The notes under the pieces were generated by a model. That model had not been told where the DNA came from. It searched no databases and worked only from the letters and a program-made list of their open reading frames with translations. Made by a program: the position numbers and the translations under genes. This document shows positions 34,604 through 44,310 of a DNA stretch of 44,423 nt, piece by piece; position 1 is the first letter of the stretch, and every line of letters starts with the position of its first letter. The DNA is from Clostridium sp. (GTDB lineage Bacteria; Bacillota; Clostridia; Peptostreptococcales; Peptostreptococcaceae), in the NCBI GenBank assembly GCA_022782605.1, contig JALFMW010000029.1, forward strand, positions 1 to 44,423. Reading direction: 5' to 3'.

Positions 34604-36568
34604 TTGAACAGATTTTTAAAAGGAGCAGGTTTTTATCTGTTACTGTTTATAATAATAGTTGGAATTGTCCAATTATCAGGTACTAAAACAACTCAAACTA
34701 AAGAGTTAGAATTTTCTAAAGTCTATAAGTATTTAACTGAAGAAAATATATCAAGAATACATTTTGTTGATGGAACTTCAGTAGAAGGTACAATAAAAGA
34801 CTCTAATACAAAATTCACATCATATATACCTGATGAAGTGTTAGGAGATAAACTTGCTAATGAAATATTAGATCAGGCAATAGAAGGTAAACTAGTATTT
34901 GATGGGGAGGCGCCACCACAAACACCTTGGTTTGTAAGCATGCTACCAACAGTTCTTCTGATTGGATTTATGATTATAATATGGTTTGTATTTATGAATC
35001 AGTCTCAAGGTGGAGGCGGAAAAGTTATGAGCTTTGGTAAATCTAAAGCTAGAGTTCATAAGGATGATGAGAAAACAAGGGTTACATTTAAAGATGTTGC
35101 AGGACTAGCTGAGGAAAAAGAAGACTTACAAGAAGTTGTTGATTTCTTAAAGAATCCGAAACGATATATTAATTTGGGGGCAAGAATTCCAAAAGGGATA
35201 CTTATGGTAGGTCCTCCAGGTACAGGTAAAACTTATTTATCAAGAGCTGTTGCAGGAGAAGCGGGAGTACCATTCTTCAGTATAAGTGGTTCTGATTTCG
35301 TTGAAATGTTTGTTGGTGTAGGGGCCTCAAGAGTAAGAGATCTATTTGAACAAGCTAAAAAAAGTGCTCCAGCAATAATATTTATAGATGAAATAGATGC
35401 TGTTGGTAGAAAAAGAGGTGCTGGACTTGGTGGTGGACACGATGAAAGGGAACAAACACTTAACCAACTATTAGTTGAGATGGATGGTTTTGGTGTTAAC
35501 CAAGGTATAATTATAATGGCTGCTACAAATAGACCAGATATACTTGATCCAGCATTACTTAGACCAGGTAGATTTGATAGAGAAGTAGTAGTTGGGGTTC
35601 CAGATGTTAGAGGTAGAGAAGCTATATTTGAAGTTCACTCAAAAAATAAACCTTTAGCAGATGATGTTAATAAAGAAGTATTAGCTAAGAGAACACCAGG
35701 ATTTACTCCTGCTGATATAGAAAATATAATGAATGAAGCTGCTATATTAACAGCTAGAAAAAGGGAAAAAGAAATACATATGGATACCATAGAAGAAGCT
35801 ATAACAAAAGTTATGGTTGGTGTGGCTAAGAAATCTAGAGTTATAAGTGATAAGGATAGAAAGCTTACTGCATACCATGAAGCAGGCCATGCTATTTGTA
35901 TGCATGTTCTTCCAAATGTAAGTCCAGTTCACCAAGTAACTATAATACCAAGAGGTAGAGCAGGTGGATTTACTGAACCATTACCAAAAGAAGATCAAAT
36001 GTATGGAACTAAAAATGAAATGCTTGAAACTATAGTAATGGCTCTTGGCGGTAGAGTAGCAGAAGAATTAATCATGGATGATATCTCAACAGGAGCATCA
36101 AATGACCTTGAAAGAGTTACAAATACAGCTAGGGCTATGGTAACTAAATATGGTATGAGTGAAAAAATGGGTCCTATGGTATACGGAGATAGTGATGATG
36201 AAGTATTCTTAGGAAACAGTATCACTACAAAGAAAAATTATTCTGAAGAAATAGCTTATGAAATAGATAAAGAAGTTAGAAGTATAGTAGAAAATGCTTA
36301 TGAAGAGTGTAAACGTATATTAAAAGAAAATATGGCTAAATTACACTACGTAGCAAAAGGATTATTGCTATATGAAACATTAGATGCAGAACAATTTATT
36401 CAAGCTTTTAATGAAACATTATCATTAGATGAAAAAGATGTATTTGCTAAAAAAGATCAAGTTAAAGTTGATATAGATAAAGATAAGCAAAAGTCACAAA
36501 AGCAAAAAGATGAATCTTTAAAATTAAAAGAAGATGAATTTAAATTACCAGAAGATGAAAATAAATAA
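34604..36568 (+). CDS. ftsH: ATP-dependent membrane zinc protease FtsH
   Basis: Protein of 655 codons starting at TTG, with AAAGGAGGG 6-7 bases upstream; the ATG at 34586 lies before the ribosome site. Two membrane helices (~8-25 and ~105-128) flank an extracytoplasmic domain. The AAA domain has Walker A GPPGTGKT, Walker [10 protein letters not shown] and the second region of homology RPGRFDREV. The zinc protease motif HEAGH is near residue 425. The acidic and basic tail ([15 protein letters not shown]) is low-complexity. It degrades misfolded membrane and regulatory proteins; in Bacillus it also affects sporulation. Confidence 0.96.
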   Translation: MNRFLKGAGFYLLLFIIIVGIVQLSGTKTTQTKELEFSKVYKYLTEENISRIHFVDGTSVEGTIKDSNTKFTSYIPDEVLGDKLANEILDQAIEGKLVFDGEAPPQTPWFVSMLPTVLLIGFMIIIWFVFMNQSQGGGGKVMSFGKSKARVHKDDEKTRVTFKDVAGLAEEKEDLQEVVDFLKNPKRYINLGARIPKGILMVGPPGTGKTYLSRAVAGEAGVPFFSISGSDFVEMFVGVGASRVRDLFEQAKKSAPAIIFIDEIDAVGRKRGAGLGGGHDEREQTLNQLLVEMDGFGVNQGIIIMAATNRPDILDPALLRPGRFDREVVVGVPDVRGREAIFEVHSKNKPLADDVNKEVLAKRTPGFTPADIENIMNEAAILTARKREKEIHMDTIEEAITKVMVGVAKKSRVISDKDRKLTAYHEAGHAICMHVLPNVSPVHQVTIIPRGRAGGFTEPLPKEDQMYGTKNEMLETIVMALGGRVAEELIMDDISTGASNDLERVTNTARAMVTKYGMSEKMGPMVYGDSDDEVFLGNSITTKKNYSEEIAYEIDKEVRSIVENAYEECKRILKENMAKLHYVAKGLLLYETLDAEQFIQAFNETLSLDEKDVFAKKDQVKVDIDKDKQKSQKQKDESLKLKEDEFKLPEDENK

Positions 36569-36576
36569 TAAATATG

Positions 36577-36617
36577 AAAACAGGGCATTCTTAATGATGT
36601 CCTGTTTTTTGTTTTTG
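36577..36617 (+). terminator. terminator of ftsH
   Basis: AAACAGGGCA pairs with TGTCCTGTTT (one G-U), followed by a T-rich tract. Confidence 0.85.
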
Positions 36618-36670
36618 TATATAGTATTATTGTTATATAATTAATTAGAATAATTAATCAGAGGTGGAAT

Positions 36671-37648
36671 ATGAGAGAAAAAATACTTAAGGTTATTTTA
36701 GATAATGAAAAAGAATTTATTTCAGGAGAAGAATTATCAAAAAAACTTGGAATATCAAGAACTGCAATATGGAAACATATAAGAATATTAAGGTCACAAG
36801 GATATAATATAGAATCGGTAAATAAAAAAGGCTATAGATTGGTAGATGAACCTACTGACTTATTAAATCCACAAAATATATATCGTAATTTAAAAACTAA
36901 GTTTATCGGCAAGAATGTACTACACTTTGAAACTATTGATTCGACTAATGATTATGCCAAAAAAATAGGTAATGAATTAAGAGATGGAAGTGTGATAATA
37001 AGTGAAGAGCAAACTAAAGGAAAAGGCCGTTTAGGAAGAGTATGGGAATCAAAAGCTGGAGAAGGTATTTGGATGAGTATAATATTAAAGCCTAATATAA
37101 TACCTAATAAAGCACCATTTATAACTTTAATAGCAGGTGCATCAATAGTAAAAGCATTAAATATATTAGGTGTAGATGCAAAAATTAAATGGCCAAATGA
37201 TATTACTATAAACAATAAAAAGCTAAGTGGTATTTTAACAGAGTTATCTGCCGAAATTGAACGAGTGAATTATATTGTAGTTGGGATTGGTATGAATGTT
37301 AAAGATACTGATTTTGAAGAAGAACTACAAGATAAAGCAACATCATTATATAAAGAAAACTATAATGTATCTAGGGTTGATATAGTTAAAGAAATACTAT
37401 GTCAGTTTGAAAAATTATACTTAGATTATATTGAAAAGGATGATAAAAAAGAAGTACTTGATATATGTAGACAATACTCAGCTATAATTAATAAAGAAAT
37501 TTATGTAATAAAAAATGATCAAAAAGAACTTGTAGATTGTATTGGTATAAATGAAGAGGGGAATTTAATTATAAAAAATAAGGATGGAAATTTGGAGGAA
37601 ATAATGTCTGGAGAAGTTTCTATAAGAGGAGTGAAAGGATATGTATAA
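36671..37648 (+). CDS. birA: bifunctional biotin ligase and biotin operon repressor
   Basis: Protein of 325 residues. The N-terminal winged helix (~1-60, SGEELSKKLGISRTAIWKHI) precedes the biotin-ligase core: the SEEQTKGKGRLGRVW loop that binds biotinyl-AMP, IWMSIILKP, KWPNDITINNKKLSGILTE and a C-terminal SH3-like domain. It attaches biotin to carboxylases and, with its DNA-binding domain, can repress biotin genes. Its end overlaps the next gene by eight bases. Confidence 0.94.
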   Translation: MREKILKVILDNEKEFISGEELSKKLGISRTAIWKHIRILRSQGYNIESVNKKGYRLVDEPTDLLNPQNIYRNLKTKFIGKNVLHFETIDSTNDYAKKIGNELRDGSVIISEEQTKGKGRLGRVWESKAGEGIWMSIILKPNIIPNKAPFITLIAGASIVKALNILGVDAKIKWPNDITINNKKLSGILTELSAEIERVNYIVVGIGMNVKDTDFEEELQDKATSLYKENYNVSRVDIVKEILCQFEKLYLDYIEKDDKKEVLDICRQYSAIINKEIYVIKNDQKELVDCIGINEEGNLIIKNKDGNLEEIMSGEVSIRGVKGYV

Positions 37649-38606
37649 CAATATTTTAGATGTAAAAGGTTTAAAAGTAGGTCAAGTGCAAGATGAAGAG
37701 GCCCTAACAGGTTGTACAGTAGTTATTTGTGAGAAAGGCGCTACTTGTGGAGTTGATGTAAGGGGATCAGCACCAGGGACTAGGGAAACAGATTTATTAG
37801 ATCCTATTAATTCTGTTCAAAAGGTTCATGCAGTTGTATTATCAGGTGGTTCAGCTTTTGGTTTAGAAGCAACATGTGGAGTCAGTCAATATTTAGAAGA
37901 AAAAAACATAGGGTTTGATGTTGGTGTTTGTAAAGTTCCTATTGTAACAGGTGCTGTTTTATTTGATTTGGCAGTAGGAGATTACAAAGTTAGACCAGAT
38001 AAAAAAATGGGTTATAAAGCATGTTTAGAAGCTAGTGAAACTGAATTGAAACAAGGAAACTATGGTGCTGGGTGTGGAGCTACAGTTGGAAAAGTAAAGG
38101 GTATTGATTATGTTACAAAAGGTGGAATAGGAAGTTATTCTATAAAATTAGATAATGGAATAGTAGTTTCAGCTTTAATAGCTGTAAATGCATTTGGAGA
38201 TGTATATGAAAATGGACAAGTTATAGCAGGAGTATTGAATGATGATAAAAGTAAATTGTTGAATACTTATGAAGTAATGAAGACGGGTGTTATGAAAGGT
38301 GGGTTTAGCATAGATAATACTACAATAGGTATTGTAGCAACTAATGCAAAACTGACTAAAGCCCAGTGTAAAAAAATATCACAAATGGCTCACGATGGAT
38401 ATGCAAAAGCTATATTCCCAATACATACACCACATGATGGTGATACAATATTTACTATGGCAACAGGAGAGATAGAAGTTGAAGCAGATTTGACCTTAAT
38501 AGGTTCTTTAGCAACAGAAGTAGTTGAAAAAAGTATAATAAATGCTATAAAGAATGCTAAAACTATAAAAAATATTGTTTCTTATAATGAATTATCAAAA
38601 AGTTAA
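37641..38606 (+). CDS. P1-family peptidase (DmpA/NylC type)
   Basis: Protein of 321 residues. The GVDVRGSAPGTRETDLLDP start, VLSGGSAFGLEA and GAGCGATVGK are the P1 (MEROPS family P1) landmarks. Members self-cleave before a Ser or Thr that becomes the N-terminal nucleophile; here the likely site is Asn-Thr in FSIDNTTIGIVATNA near residues 225-240. Related enzymes are L-aminopeptidase D-esterases and nylon-oligomer hydrolases. Substrate unknown. It is translationally coupled to birA. Confidence 0.88.
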   Translation: MYNNILDVKGLKVGQVQDEEALTGCTVVICEKGATCGVDVRGSAPGTRETDLLDPINSVQKVHAVVLSGGSAFGLEATCGVSQYLEEKNIGFDVGVCKVPIVTGAVLFDLAVGDYKVRPDKKMGYKACLEASETELKQGNYGAGCGATVGKVKGIDYVTKGGIGSYSIKLDNGIVVSALIAVNAFGDVYENGQVIAGVLNDDKSKLLNTYEVMKTGVMKGGFSIDNTTIGIVATNAKLTKAQCKKISQMAHDGYAKAIFPIHTPHDGDTIFTMATGEIEVEADLTLIGSLATEVVEKSIINAIKNAKTIKNIVSYNELSKS

Positions 38607-38654
38607 TAATAGTATCATAAAAGAAAATTATAAGATATAGGTTTATAAATATTG

Positions 38655-38683
38655 TTGACAATGGAAATATCGACTGTTAAAAT
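38655..38683 (+). promoter_or_regulatory. strong promoter of panT-coaX
   Basis: TTGACA at 38655-38660 and TAAAAT at 38678-38683 with a 17-bp spacer. Transcription should start near 38690, leaving a leader of about 127 nt. Confidence 0.85.
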
Positions 38684-38689
38684 TGTCTT

Positions 38690-38816
38690 GTTGTAGCTGA
38701 CATCTTCTTAAGGAAGAGTCTGACTTAGATGACATTTAATAGTCGAAAAAGTCAAAACTAAATAAAACTAAAATAGTCCGGCATCTTTAACGAGCTGGAA
38801 CGGGGGTGTATTTTTT
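38690..38816 (+). ncRNA. structured 5' leader of panT-coaX, riboswitch candidate
   Basis: The leader is longer than needed for translation and contains several pairings. TGACATCT (38698-38705) pairs with AGATGACA (38727-38734), with one A-A mismatch. TGACTT (38721-38726) can alternatively pair with AAGTCA (38749-38754), excluding part of the first stem. TCCGGC (38777-38782) pairs with GCTGGA (38794-38799) just before the CGGGGGTG ribosome site. Mutually exclusive stems ahead of a transporter and a kinase for the same vitamin suggest a translational switch. I recognise no known riboswitch consensus. Confidence 0.45.
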
Positions 38817-39419
38817 ATGATTAACACAAATGCATCAGCACAAAGAAGGCTGAATGTAAGAAAGATGACTGTAATAGGAGTATTATCAGCAATCTCTATT
38901 ATGATGTCAATGTTACCATTTATAGGTTATATACCTATAGGACCTACTAAAGCAACAATAATGCATATACCAGTTATTATAGGAGCTATTATTGAAGGAC
39001 CAGTTGTAGGTGCAACGATAGGTTTAATATTTGGATTAACTAGCTTATGGAATGCAATGACGCAACCAACAATAACATCTATATTCTTTTTAAATCCATT
39101 AGTATCAATACTTCCTAGAGTATTAATAGGAGTAGTAGCATACTATGTATATCAAGGAATATATGAAATAAGTAAAAAAGTATATGCAGCTGGATTCATG
39201 GCTGGATTAATAGGTTCTCTTGCTAATACAGCAGGTGTATTAGGTATGATATATGTTTTATATGCAGATAAATATATGGAGAGAATTGGTCAAGCTGGAG
39301 CTGATGCAGGTAAATGGTTATTTACACTAGCAGCTACAAATGGAGTGCCAGAAGCTTTAGTTGCAGCGTTGATAGTATCAGCAGTATCTGTGTCGTTAAT
39401 TAGAAAAGGCAAAAAGTAG
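38817..39419 (+). CDS. panT: ECF transporter S-component, probably pantothenate-specific (PanT)
   Basis: Protein of 200 residues with about six transmembrane helices. The N-terminal [20 protein letters not shown] and [21 protein letters not shown] are typical of ECF vitamin S-components (COG4684-like). It would bind a vitamin with high affinity and use the shared EcfAAT module encoded elsewhere. Pantothenate is inferred from the next gene, coaX, 17 bases downstream, which phosphorylates pantothenate. The start follows CGGGGGTG by 8 bases. Riboflavin, folate and other S-components cannot be excluded from sequence alone. Confidence 0.75.
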   Translation: MINTNASAQRRLNVRKMTVIGVLSAISIMMSMLPFIGYIPIGPTKATIMHIPVIIGAIIEGPVVGATIGLIFGLTSLWNAMTQPTITSIFFLNPLVSILPRVLIGVVAYYVYQGIYEISKKVYAAGFMAGLIGSLANTAGVLGMIYVLYADKYMERIGQAGADAGKWLFTLAATNGVPEALVAALIVSAVSVSLIRKGKK

Positions 39420-39436
39420 AAAGAAGGTTTAAATAT

Positions 39437-40204
39437 ATGCTATTAGTATTTGACGTAGGAAATACAAATATGGTTATAGGTGTATATGAAGGTAAAACTT
39501 TAGTTAAACACTGGAGAATATGTACTGATATACACAAAACATCTGATGAGTATGGAATGTTAATAGGAAACTTATTAACATATGATAAAATAGATTTAAA
39601 ATCAATTGATGATATAATAATATCTTCAGTTGTTCCTAATGTAATGCATGCTTTAGAAAATTTCTGTATAAAGTATTGCGAGAAAAAACCAATGATAGTA
39701 GGACCTGGTATAAAAACAGGTTTAAATATAAAATATGATAATCCAAAGCAAGTTGGAGCCGATAGAATAGTAAATGCTGTAGCAGCGATTGAAAAATATG
39801 GAAGTCCACTTATAGTAGTTGACTTTGGAACTGCAACTACATTTTGTGCAATATCTGAAAAAGCAGAATACTTAGGTGGAACAATATGTCCAGGGCTTAA
39901 GATATCAAGTGAAGCATTATTTAATGGTGCTGCTAAACTTCCAAGAGTTGAGTTAACTAAGCCAGGAAAAACTATTTGCAAAGCAACAGTAGAGGCAATG
40001 CAAGCAGGGATAATTTATGGATATGTTGGTCAAGTAGAGAAAATAATATCAATGATGAAAAAAGAATTAGGCAGTGAAGATGTGAAGGTTATAGCAACTG
40101 GAGGTTTATCTACCCTTATTCATTCAGAAACTGATAGCATAGATTATATAGATAAATACTTAACTTTAGATGGGTTAAGATTAATATATTTAAAAAATAA
40201 ATAA
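39437..40204 (+). CDS. coaX: type III pantothenate kinase
   Basis: Protein of 255 residues in the ASKHA fold. The phosphate-1 motif [15 protein letters not shown] is at 5-19, the pantothenate region [11 protein letters not shown] near 107-117, and the phosphate-2 motif [13 protein letters not shown] near 127-139. CoaX makes 4'-phosphopantothenate, the first step of CoA synthesis, and unlike CoaA is not feedback-inhibited by CoA. That makes expression-level control through the upstream leader plausible. It pairs with the preceding transporter gene. Confidence 0.95.
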   Translation: MLLVFDVGNTNMVIGVYEGKTLVKHWRICTDIHKTSDEYGMLIGNLLTYDKIDLKSIDDIIISSVVPNVMHALENFCIKYCEKKPMIVGPGIKTGLNIKYDNPKQVGADRIVNAVAAIEKYGSPLIVVDFGTATTFCAISEKAEYLGGTICPGLKISSEALFNGAAKLPRVELTKPGKTICKATVEAMQAGIIYGYVGQVEKIISMMKKELGSEDVKVIATGGLSTLIHSETDSIDYIDKYLTLDGLRLIYLKNK

Positions 40205-40211
40205 GATTATT

Positions 40212-40243
40212 GAGGAATTGGGAAGTACCAATTCCTTTTTAAA
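40212..40243 (+). terminator. terminator of panT-coaX
   Basis: AGGAATTGG pairs with CCAATTCCT around GAAGTA, followed by T5. Confidence 0.88.
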
Positions 40244-40378
40244 TATGTAAAAAAATACAATGTAAAATAATAATAGTATATTTTTATAAATTATAATAAT
40301 ATATTTAGAGTAGTTAATTAAACTTTGAAAAATTGTTAATGATTATAATAAATAATTCACAATAGAAGGAGACATAAG

Positions 40379-41356
40379 ATGAAAATAGGAAATGTTCAAC
40401 TTGATAATGAAGTTTTTTTATCTCCTATGGCAGGTGTAACAGATTTACCTTTTAGAACAATATGTAAAGAAAAAGGCTGTGGAATGCTTTATACAGAAAT
40501 GATAAATGCAAAAGCTCTTTGTTATGATGATGAGAATACTAAAAAGATGCTAAACCTAGAAGATGATGGCCATCCTGTGGCGGTTCAGATATTTGGTTCA
40601 GACCCAGAATATATGGGAAAAGCAGCATCTATAATGAATCAATATACAAATGATATATTAGATATAAATATGGGATGTCCAGCACCAAAGGTTATTAAAA
40701 ATGGTGATGGTTCTGCATTAATGAGAAATCCTAAACTAGCAGCAGAGGTTTTAACAGCAGTAGTTAAAAACTCAGAAAAACCAGTTACTTTAAAGATAAG
40801 AAAAGGTTGGGATGATAATTCTGTTAATGCCCTTGAGATAGCTAAGATTGCTGAGGAATGTGGAATAAGTGCCCTAGCTATACATGGAAGAACAAGAGAG
40901 CAGTTCTATTCAGGAAAAGCTGACTGGGATATAATAGCTGAAATAAAACAATCTATAAATATACCTGTAATAGGTAATGGAGACGTATTTGACGTACAAG
41001 ATGCAGTAAATATGTTAGAAAAAACTAAGTGTGATGCTATAATGATAGGTAGAGGCTCACAAGGTAATCCATGGATATTTAATAGAATAAACCACTATAT
41101 GAAAACAGGAGAGGTTTTACCAGAACCAACATTAGAAGAAAAAATAAGTACAGCTATAAAACATATGAACTTAGCTGTGGCAGAACATGGAGAATATGTT
41201 GCAGTAAGAGAAATGAGAAAACATATAGGATGGTATTTAAAAGGATTAAAAAATTCTGCTAAATACAGAGATCAAATTAATAAGATAACAGACTATAAAG
41301 AAGTAATATCTATGTTAGAGGAGTATGTTCAACACTCCTTGACACAAATGGGATAG
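40379..41356 (+). CDS. dusB: tRNA-dihydrouridine synthase
   Basis: Protein of 325 residues. An FMN TIM barrel with LSPMAGVTDLPFR at ~14-26, EMINAKAL, the catalytic cysteine in NMGCPAPKVIKNGDG, HGRTREQFYSG and VIGNGDV, and a C-terminal helical domain. It reduces uridine to dihydrouridine in tRNA D-loops. In many Firmicutes it lies close to lysS and greA, as here. Ribosome site AAGGAG. Confidence 0.94.
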   Translation: MKIGNVQLDNEVFLSPMAGVTDLPFRTICKEKGCGMLYTEMINAKALCYDDENTKKMLNLEDDGHPVAVQIFGSDPEYMGKAASIMNQYTNDILDINMGCPAPKVIKNGDGSALMRNPKLAAEVLTAVVKNSEKPVTLKIRKGWDDNSVNALEIAKIAEECGISALAIHGRTREQFYSGKADWDIIAEIKQSINIPVIGNGDVFDVQDAVNMLEKTKCDAIMIGRGSQGNPWIFNRINHYMKTGEVLPEPTLEEKISTAIKHMNLAVAEHGEYVAVREMRKHIGWYLKGLKNSAKYRDQINKITDYKEVISMLEEYVQHSLTQMG

Positions 41357-41466
41357 TGACTTATAATATACCGCATAAATCAATATGAATAAGTATAAAA
41401 TTAATAAATATAAAATATGTCAATGAAGACATATTTAAAAAATATATAGAAGGAGTTGTAGGGGTT

Positions 41467-41943
41467 ATGGTTGAAAAACAAGAAATACTTACACAAGAAG
41501 GTTACAACAAGATAGAAGAAGAAGTTGAATACTTAAAAACAGTTAAAAGAAAAGAAGTTGCTGAAAGAATAAAAGTAGCTATTTCATTTGGAGATTTATC
41601 TGAAAATGCTGAGTATGATGAAGCTAAAAATGAGCAAGCTCAAGTAGAAGAAAGAATAGTAAAACTAGAAAACATGCTAAGAAAAGCTGTTATAATAGAT
41701 GAAAGTCAAATAGATAGCGACACAGTAACAGTAGGTTGTACAGTAAAAGTTTATGACACTGATTTTGAAGAAGAAGTTGAGTATACTATAGTAGGTTCTG
41801 CAGAAGCTGATCCTTACAATGGTAAAATATCAAATGAATCACCAGTAGGTAAAGCATTCTTAGGAAGACACAAAGGTGAAGACGTAGAAGTTCAAGTTCC
41901 AAATGGTGTTGTAATATACAAAATATTAGAAATAAGTAGATAA
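41467..41943 (+). CDS. greA: transcript cleavage/elongation factor GreA
   Basis: Protein of 158 residues, full length. The N-terminal coiled coil (~10-78) carries the acidic tip [17 protein letters not shown] that reaches the RNA polymerase active site, and the C-terminal FKBP-like domain contains [22 protein letters not shown]. It rescues backtracked polymerase. It precedes lysS by about 60 bases and is probably in the same transcript. Confidence 0.96.
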   Translation: MVEKQEILTQEGYNKIEEEVEYLKTVKRKEVAERIKVAISFGDLSENAEYDEAKNEQAQVEERIVKLENMLRKAVIIDESQIDSDTVTVGCTVKVYDTDFEEEVEYTIVGSAEADPYNGKISNESPVGKAFLGRHKGEDVEVQVPNGVVIYKILEISR

Positions 41944-42001
41944 GTTAATACTTATAAATAACATAATAAAAATTTAATAAGAAGAAACTTGGAGGAAGAA
42001 A

Positions 42002-43522
42002 ATGAATAAAGATCAACAAAACGTGATTGATAACCAAGAAGATCTTACAGAAGTACTTAGAGTAAGAAGAGAAAAGTTAGCTAAATTACAAGAAATGGGA
42101 AGAGACCCATTTGTTCAAAGTAGATATGACAGAACTAACTATTCTATGGATATAAAAAACAACTTTGAAGAAATGGAAGGAAAAGTTGTTAAAATAGCTG
42201 GACGTATAATGAGCAAAAGACTTCAAGGTAAAGCTGGATTTATAGATATCCAAGACCAAGAAGGAAGAATACAATGTTACGTAAGAAAAGACAGAATAGG
42301 TGAAGAAGAGTACGATTTATTCAAAACTTATGATATAGGTGACATAATAGGTTTAGAAGGTGAAGTATTCAAAACTAAAAAAGAAGAAATATCAGTAAAA
42401 GCTAATGCTGTAGTTTTATTATCTAAATCACTACAAGTATTACCAGAAAAATATCATGGATTAAAAGACCAAGATATAAGATATAGACAAAGATATGTAG
42501 ACTTAATAGTCAACCCAGAAGTTAAAGATGCTTTCTTAACAAGAACAAAAGCTTTAAAAGCGTTAAGATCATTCTTAGACGAAAGAGGTTTCTTAGAAGT
42601 TGAAACACCTATATTAAATACAATAGCTGGTGGAGCAAATGCTAGACCGTTTGTTACTCATCACAACACATTAGATATACCAATGTACTTAAGAATAGCA
42701 AATGAATTATATTTAAAAAGACTTATAGTAGGTGGATTTGATAAAGTATATGAAATGGGTAGAATGTTCAGAAATGAAGGTATGTCTATTAAACATAACC
42801 CAGAATATACTGCTATGGAATTATACCAAGCTTATGCTGACTATGAAGATATGATGAAAATAACAGAAGAATTAATATCTCATATGGCAGAAGTAGCTAC
42901 TGGAAGCACAGTTGTAAACTACCAAGGAACTGAAATAGACTTCAAACCACCTTGGAGAAGAATGACTATGATAGAATGTGTTAAAGAATACACTGGTGTA
43001 GACTTTGATACAATAGAAACAGACGAAGAAGCTTTAGCAATAGCTAGAGAAAAAGGAATAGAAATAACTCCTGGAATGAGAAGAGGAGAAGTTATAAATG
43101 CATTCTTCGAAGAATTTGGTGAAGATAAATTAATCCAACCAACATTCATAACTCATCATCCAGTTGAAGTATCACCTCTTGCTAAGAGAAATGCTGAAGA
43201 CCCAAGAAAAACTGATAGATTCGAAGCTTTCGCAAATAAATGGGAATTAGCTAATGCATTCTCAGAACTTAATGACCCAATCGACCAAAAAGGAAGATTC
43301 ATGGATCAATTAAGAAAGAAAGAATTAGGTGATGATGAAGCTTGTGATATGGATGAAGATTTCATAAATGCACTAGAAGTAGGTTTACCTCCAACAGGTG
43401 GACTTGGAATAGGTATAGATAGAGTTATGATGTTACTTACTAACTCTGCATCTATAAGAGACGTAATACTATTCCCAACTATGAAACCAATAGATCAACA
43501 TAAAAATCAAATAGAAGAATAA
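42002..43522 (+). CDS. lysS: lysyl-tRNA synthetase, class II
   Basis: Protein of 506 residues. The N-terminal OB-fold anticodon domain (~60-160, [21 protein letters not shown]) is followed by the class II core with motif 1 (FLEVETPIL), motif 2 ([20 protein letters not shown]) and motif 3 ([19 protein letters not shown]). The codon use has more frequent regular A/T-ending codons, as in highly expressed genes. It is the last gene before the rRNA locus, with a strong terminator. Confidence 0.97.
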   Translation: MNKDQQNVIDNQEDLTEVLRVRREKLAKLQEMGRDPFVQSRYDRTNYSMDIKNNFEEMEGKVVKIAGRIMSKRLQGKAGFIDIQDQEGRIQCYVRKDRIGEEEYDLFKTYDIGDIIGLEGEVFKTKKEEISVKANAVVLLSKSLQVLPEKYHGLKDQDIRYRQRYVDLIVNPEVKDAFLTRTKALKALRSFLDERGFLEVETPILNTIAGGANARPFVTHHNTLDIPMYLRIANELYLKRLIVGGFDKVYEMGRMFRNEGMSIKHNPEYTAMELYQAYADYEDMMKITEELISHMAEVATGSTVVNYQGTEIDFKPPWRRMTMIECVKEYTGVDFDTIETDEEALAIAREKGIEITPGMRRGEVINAFFEEFGEDKLIQPTFITHHPVEVSPLAKRNAEDPRKTDRFEAFANKWELANAFSELNDPIDQKGRFMDQLRKKELGDDEACDMDEDFINALEVGLPPTGGLGIGIDRVMMLLTNSASIRDVILFPTMKPIDQHKNQIEE

Positions 43523-43531
43523 TAATTCTTT

Positions 43532-43587
43532 AAAAAAGAGCTTATTATAAATAAATCTTTAGGATTTGTTTATATAAGCTCTTTTTA
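43532..43587 (+). terminator. terminator of greA-lysS
   Basis: AAAAAGAGCTTAT pairs with ATAAGCTCTTTTT, with inner pairing of AAATAAATC with GATTTGTTT, followed by more T. Confidence 0.9.
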
Positions 43588-43863
43588 TTTTGAAGTAATT
43601 GCATATTTGGATGAAATATAAATAATTAATTATTATATGTTTAATTTTCAAAATTATGAAAAAAACAATACAAAAATTAATTATTATATCTACAGTAAAA
43701 TATAAAAATTGTTAATAAAAAATGTTGTTACTTAATTTACAATGACAAAATATAAAATCTACTACAAAATTATGAAAATAATAAGAGAAAAAATAAAAAA
43801 GGAAAAAACAGTTAAGGCTTAGAAAAGAATATAAAATTATTTTATACGAAAGGGGCAATGATG
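43588..43863. other. gene-free AT-rich spacer with a 15-bp direct repeat
   Basis: No credible gene on either strand. AATTAATTATTATAT occurs twice, at 43624-43638 and 43675-43689, 51 bases apart. The rest is extremely A-rich. It may include the promoter of the small gene that follows, but no convincing -35/-10 pair stands out. Confidence 0.5.
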
Positions 43864-44049
43864 ATGAATCAAATTATGTCATGGATATGTCTTATAAGTA
43901 TATGTTTTTTAGCTTTACAAGTTATGATTTTTTTATGTGAGGATACAGTAAAAGAGTTTAATAATATTGTTTTTAATAAAAAGAATAAATCAAGAAAGCC
44001 AGTTGTTGCAACTTATACATATAATTATAAAAATAAAATAGCAAAATAA
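43864..44049 (+). CDS. small single-helix membrane protein
   Basis: About 61 residues. The N-terminal third is a hydrophobic helix (IMSWICLISICFLALQVMIF), followed by an acidic stretch and a strongly basic tail (NKKNKSRKP, YKNKIAK). Three consecutive ATG codons occur at 43858, 43861 and 43864; the last is best spaced (8 bases) from GAAAGGGG. No family recognised. It lies between lysS and the rRNA promoters and has no clear terminator, so read-through into the rRNA leader is possible. Confidence 0.55.
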   Translation: MNQIMSWICLISICFLALQVMIFLCEDTVKEFNNIVFNKKNKSRKPVVATYTYNYKNKIAK

Positions 44050-44061
44050 ATAAAAAAGGTA

Positions 44062-44090
44062 TTGACCTATTGTTATTTAAATGGTATAGT
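44062..44090 (+). promoter_or_regulatory. rRNA operon promoter P1
   Basis: TTGACC at 44062-44067 and TATAGT at 44085-44090 with a 17-bp spacer. Confidence 0.85.
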
Positions 44091-44094
44091 ATTA

Positions 44095-44111
44095 CTTGTC
44101 CTTGAGACAAG
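44095..44111 (+). other. hairpin between rRNA promoters
   Basis: CTTGTC pairs with GACAAG around CTTGA, just downstream of P1 and upstream of P2. It is too poor in following T to be a normal terminator. Confidence 0.4.
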
Positions 44112-44143
44112 GGCAAAACGTCAATAAAACTTAAAAAAAGATG

Positions 44144-44172
44144 TTGACAAAGAAAAATAGCTTTGATACAAT
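44144..44172 (+). promoter_or_regulatory. rRNA operon promoter P2
   Basis: TTGACA at 44144-44149 and TACAAT at 44167-44172 with a 17-bp spacer; start near 44179. Confidence 0.88.
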
Positions 44173-44191
44173 AAAGAAGCTGAAACAAGCA

Positions 44192-44245
44192 AAGAACTTT
44201 GAAAATTAAACAGTAGGTTAACATAAACGATTCTTAAAGAATCGA
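44192..44245 (+). promoter_or_regulatory. rRNA leader: antitermination/processing region
   Basis: AAGAACTTTGAAAATTAAACAG (split: AAGAACTTTG and AAAATTAAACAG) is the boxA-like leader typical of clostridial rRNA operons. CGATTCTT (44228-44235) then pairs with AAGAATCG (44237-44244), a near-perfect hairpin that may serve antitermination or processing. Confidence 0.55.
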
Positions 44246-44310
44246 TTGAAACAATAAACAAACCAAGCCAGATATTCAGATAATGATTAGTCTGAGCAGG
44301 TAAACAACTT

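Noticed and set aside
38684-38816. THF, TPP, FMN, preQ1 or T-box identity for the panT leader
   Set aside because: None of the conserved cores of these elements is found, and the downstream kinase points to pantothenate.
43624-43689. CRISPR array or origin-type iterons
   Set aside because: Only two copies of an AT-only 15-mer, no regular spacers and no neighbouring cas or dnaA genes.
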